Shown: piece by piece, positions 38,797 to 40,545 of the stretch
Position numbering within the stretch: the first letter of the stretch is position 1
How the letters are laid out: every line of letters starts with the position of its first letter
Source of the DNA: Lachnospiraceae bacterium
GTDB taxonomy: Bacteria > Bacillota > Clostridia > Lachnospirales > Lachnospiraceae
Direction of reading: 5' to 3'
DNA length: 40,545 nucleotides
Assembly (NCBI GenBank): GCA_028693705.1
Contig: JAQUUX010000023.1
Span: forward strand, 1-40,545
Position numbers and translations under genes: made by a program
The notes under the pieces: model-generated
Databases searched by the model: none
Told to the model about the DNA's origin: nothing
The model's input: only the letters and a program-made list of their open reading frames with translations

Positions 38797-40545
38797 GCTT
38801 ATTAAATATACAAAAAAACTGCGGGCAGCATCTATATGTTAAACTGGACGGGAAATTCCGTCTACTCACGATGCCGGCACTTTATGAAATGGGAATGAAT
38901 TATTCCAAATGGTATTACGTGCTACCAGTGGATCTGATCATTATTACTTCCTTTACGGTTGCACAGGATACGAAAGTGATCCTGGAGGTGGCGAGCCAAA
39001 AGAAGATCGCCTATGACTTCATTCTCACGAACCAACTGGTACTTGGTGAATTTGAATTTACTAAGGAAGTTCATGCAATCGAGATCCAACAGGGGTTACG
39101 TTTTGACATCGATTGTGAGGAATACCCCGGTCTTCATTATGACCTGCAAATACCGGAGGTTCCTTATGTAATCAGCGACGATCGTATCTTTTTTACCGAT
39201 GATGCTCCTAAGGATGAAACCTTTTTAACAATTTCCCTTTCGGGTCAGAGCTACTTCCAATGTATCATTAGCGGTCATTTACAGGAGGCTCCGGCTTCTA
39301 TCAGCTCCTATGTCTCCTTTGAAAAGGAAAAGAATTTATATATTGATTTTTATCAACAATTAAACCGGAACTTTTACCTCAAGTCCTCGGAGGAGAGTCT
39401 ACAGACTCAACTTGAAATATTAAACCAGACGGCTTGGTGGTATAGCCATAATGCGATGGTTCATTTTGCCGATCCTCATGGGTTGGAACAACCCGGTGGA
39501 GCAGCCTGGGGAACCAGAGATGTATGCCAGGGGCCCATGGAATATTTTTTGGCAACGCAAAATTACGAACTGGCCGGAAAGATTCTGTTAAATATCTTTT
39601 CCCATCAAAATAGTGGCACTGGGGAATGGCCACAGTGGTTTATGTTTGACCGTTACCAGAAGGATGCAGGAGAATGCCATGGAGATGTTGTTTTCTGGCC
39701 TTTAAAAAGTATCGGAGACTATATAAAGTGTTCTTCGGACTATTCTTTGCTACAGGAAAGGATACCATATGCAGAAGGAGAAGAGAGAAAAGAAACCTTG
39801 CTGCAGCATATTAAAGTAGCTTTTTCGGCAATTCAAAAGAGATTTATTAATAATAGCGGACTTCTAACCTATGCCGGTGGTGATTGGGACGATACGCTAC
39901 AACCGGCTGACCCGTCCATGAAAGAACATCTGATCAGTTCCTGGACGGTTGCCTTGGCTTATCAAACCCTGAATAGTCTAAGTCAGTTGATCAGACCTGT
40001 TGACATAGACTTCTCAGCGCTTTTGTCTGAACGTGCCGCTTTCATAAGAAGGGATTTCTCGTCACTATTAATACAGGACGGAGTGATAGCAGGATTTGCA
40101 AGGCAGGAAAAAGAAGGCTTCACCTATATCCTTCATCCCTCGGATAAGGAAACAGACATCGGTTATCGCCTGATTCCAATGACACGAAGTATTATTGCTG
40201 AGTTGGTGGAGCCGTTTCAGGCGAACAACAATATGGATATTATCCATAGGGAATTAAAGTTCCCCGACGGAGTGCGTCTGATGAATAAACCGGCCCATTA
40301 CAGTGGAGGAATCAGCAAGCTCTTCAAACGTGCGGAACAAGCGGCAAATGTCGGTCGTGAAATTAGCCTGCAATATACCCATGCGCATATCCGTTATATC
40401 GAAGCATGTGCAAAACTTGGAGATGCACAGAGTGCGTGGGAGGGATTATTCACAGTAAATCCAATTCGAATCCAACAAGCAGTTCCCAGTGCCTCCCGAA
40501 GACAAAGCAACATGTACTTTAGCAGTTCGGACGGATTTTACAGGG
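38797..40545 (+). pseudogene. 3' part of the interrupted GH94-type glycoside phosphorylase gene (partial at right edge)
   Basis: The frame from GGC TTA TTA AAT (GLLN) stays open to the window end, over 580 codons. It is the catalytic half: LYEMGMNYSKWYYVLPVD, then the alpha-barrel region NQTAWWYSHNAMVHFADPHGLEQPGGAAWGTRDVCQGPMEYF, GEWPQWFMFDRY and GGDWDDTLQPADP, which matches the GDWND acid-catalyst motif of cellobiose phosphorylases. A phosphorylase would split beta-glucosidic bonds with phosphate, saving ATP. The fragment has no proper start because its 5' part is 34 kb away. Precise family (GH94, GH149 or GH161) is not resolved. Confidence 0.85.

Overview
The window is a piece of a low-GC Firmicute chromosome, most like Clostridia/Lachnospiraceae, judging by strong AGGAGG ribosome sites, frequent TTG/GTG starts, CUT1 sugar transporters with LacI/CcpA-type operators, and PBSX/SPP1-type phage genes. 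It carries a complete Mu-like transposable prophage. Host DNA lies on both sides. On the left is a leftward sugar ABC-transporter operon (solute-binding lipoprotein, cut by the window edge, and two permeases). Divergent from it is a large GH94-type glycoside phosphorylase gene. That gene is split: its 5' part ends at 4500 and its 3' part resumes at 38797.

The prophage runs from 4501 to 38791 (34,291 bp). It starts 5'-TGTA and ends TACA-3', and is flanked by a 5-bp target duplication AAGAG (4496-4500 and 38792-38796). Removing the phage and one AAGAG restores one open frame across the phosphorylase gene. Layout: (1) left end with candidate transposase-binding sites, a leftward TPR-like gene and an XRE repressor; (2) operator/promoter region, Ner-like regulator, MuA-type DDE transposase and MuB-type ATPase; (3) early/middle region of small genes, a membrane-anchored lytic transglycosylase cassette between two copies of a structured 71-bp element, an AbrB/zinc-finger protein, GemA and Mor; (4) Mu-type DUF2730-like, winged-helix and DUF3486 genes, then a NusG/LoaP-like protein followed by a structured leader; (5) terminase, SPP1-like portal, MuF head protein, scaffold, capsid and connectors; (6) a contractile PBSX/Xkd-type tail with sheath, tube, a chaperone with a programmed -1 frameshift site, tape measure, LysM protein and baseplate; (7) fibre genes ending in a diversity-generating retroelement (DGR): lectin-fold target with VR, hairpin, avd, TR and reverse transcriptase; (8) holin-like protein, amidase endolysin, Dam-type methylase, a second XRE regulator and the right end.

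The phage joins Mu-type replicative transposition to a PBSX-like contractile tail whose receptor-binding tip is diversified by a DGR. VR and TR are 113 bp each and differ at 9 positions, every one an adenine in TR. Three further points stand out. A 30-bp palindromic promoter motif is shared (28/30) by the avd-TR-RT unit and the right-end XRE gene, which suggests shared control of mutagenesis. A NusG-paralogue/leader-RNA pair, together with intrinsic terminators inside the late operon, suggests processive antitermination. A duplicated structured element differs between copies almost only in its hairpin loops.
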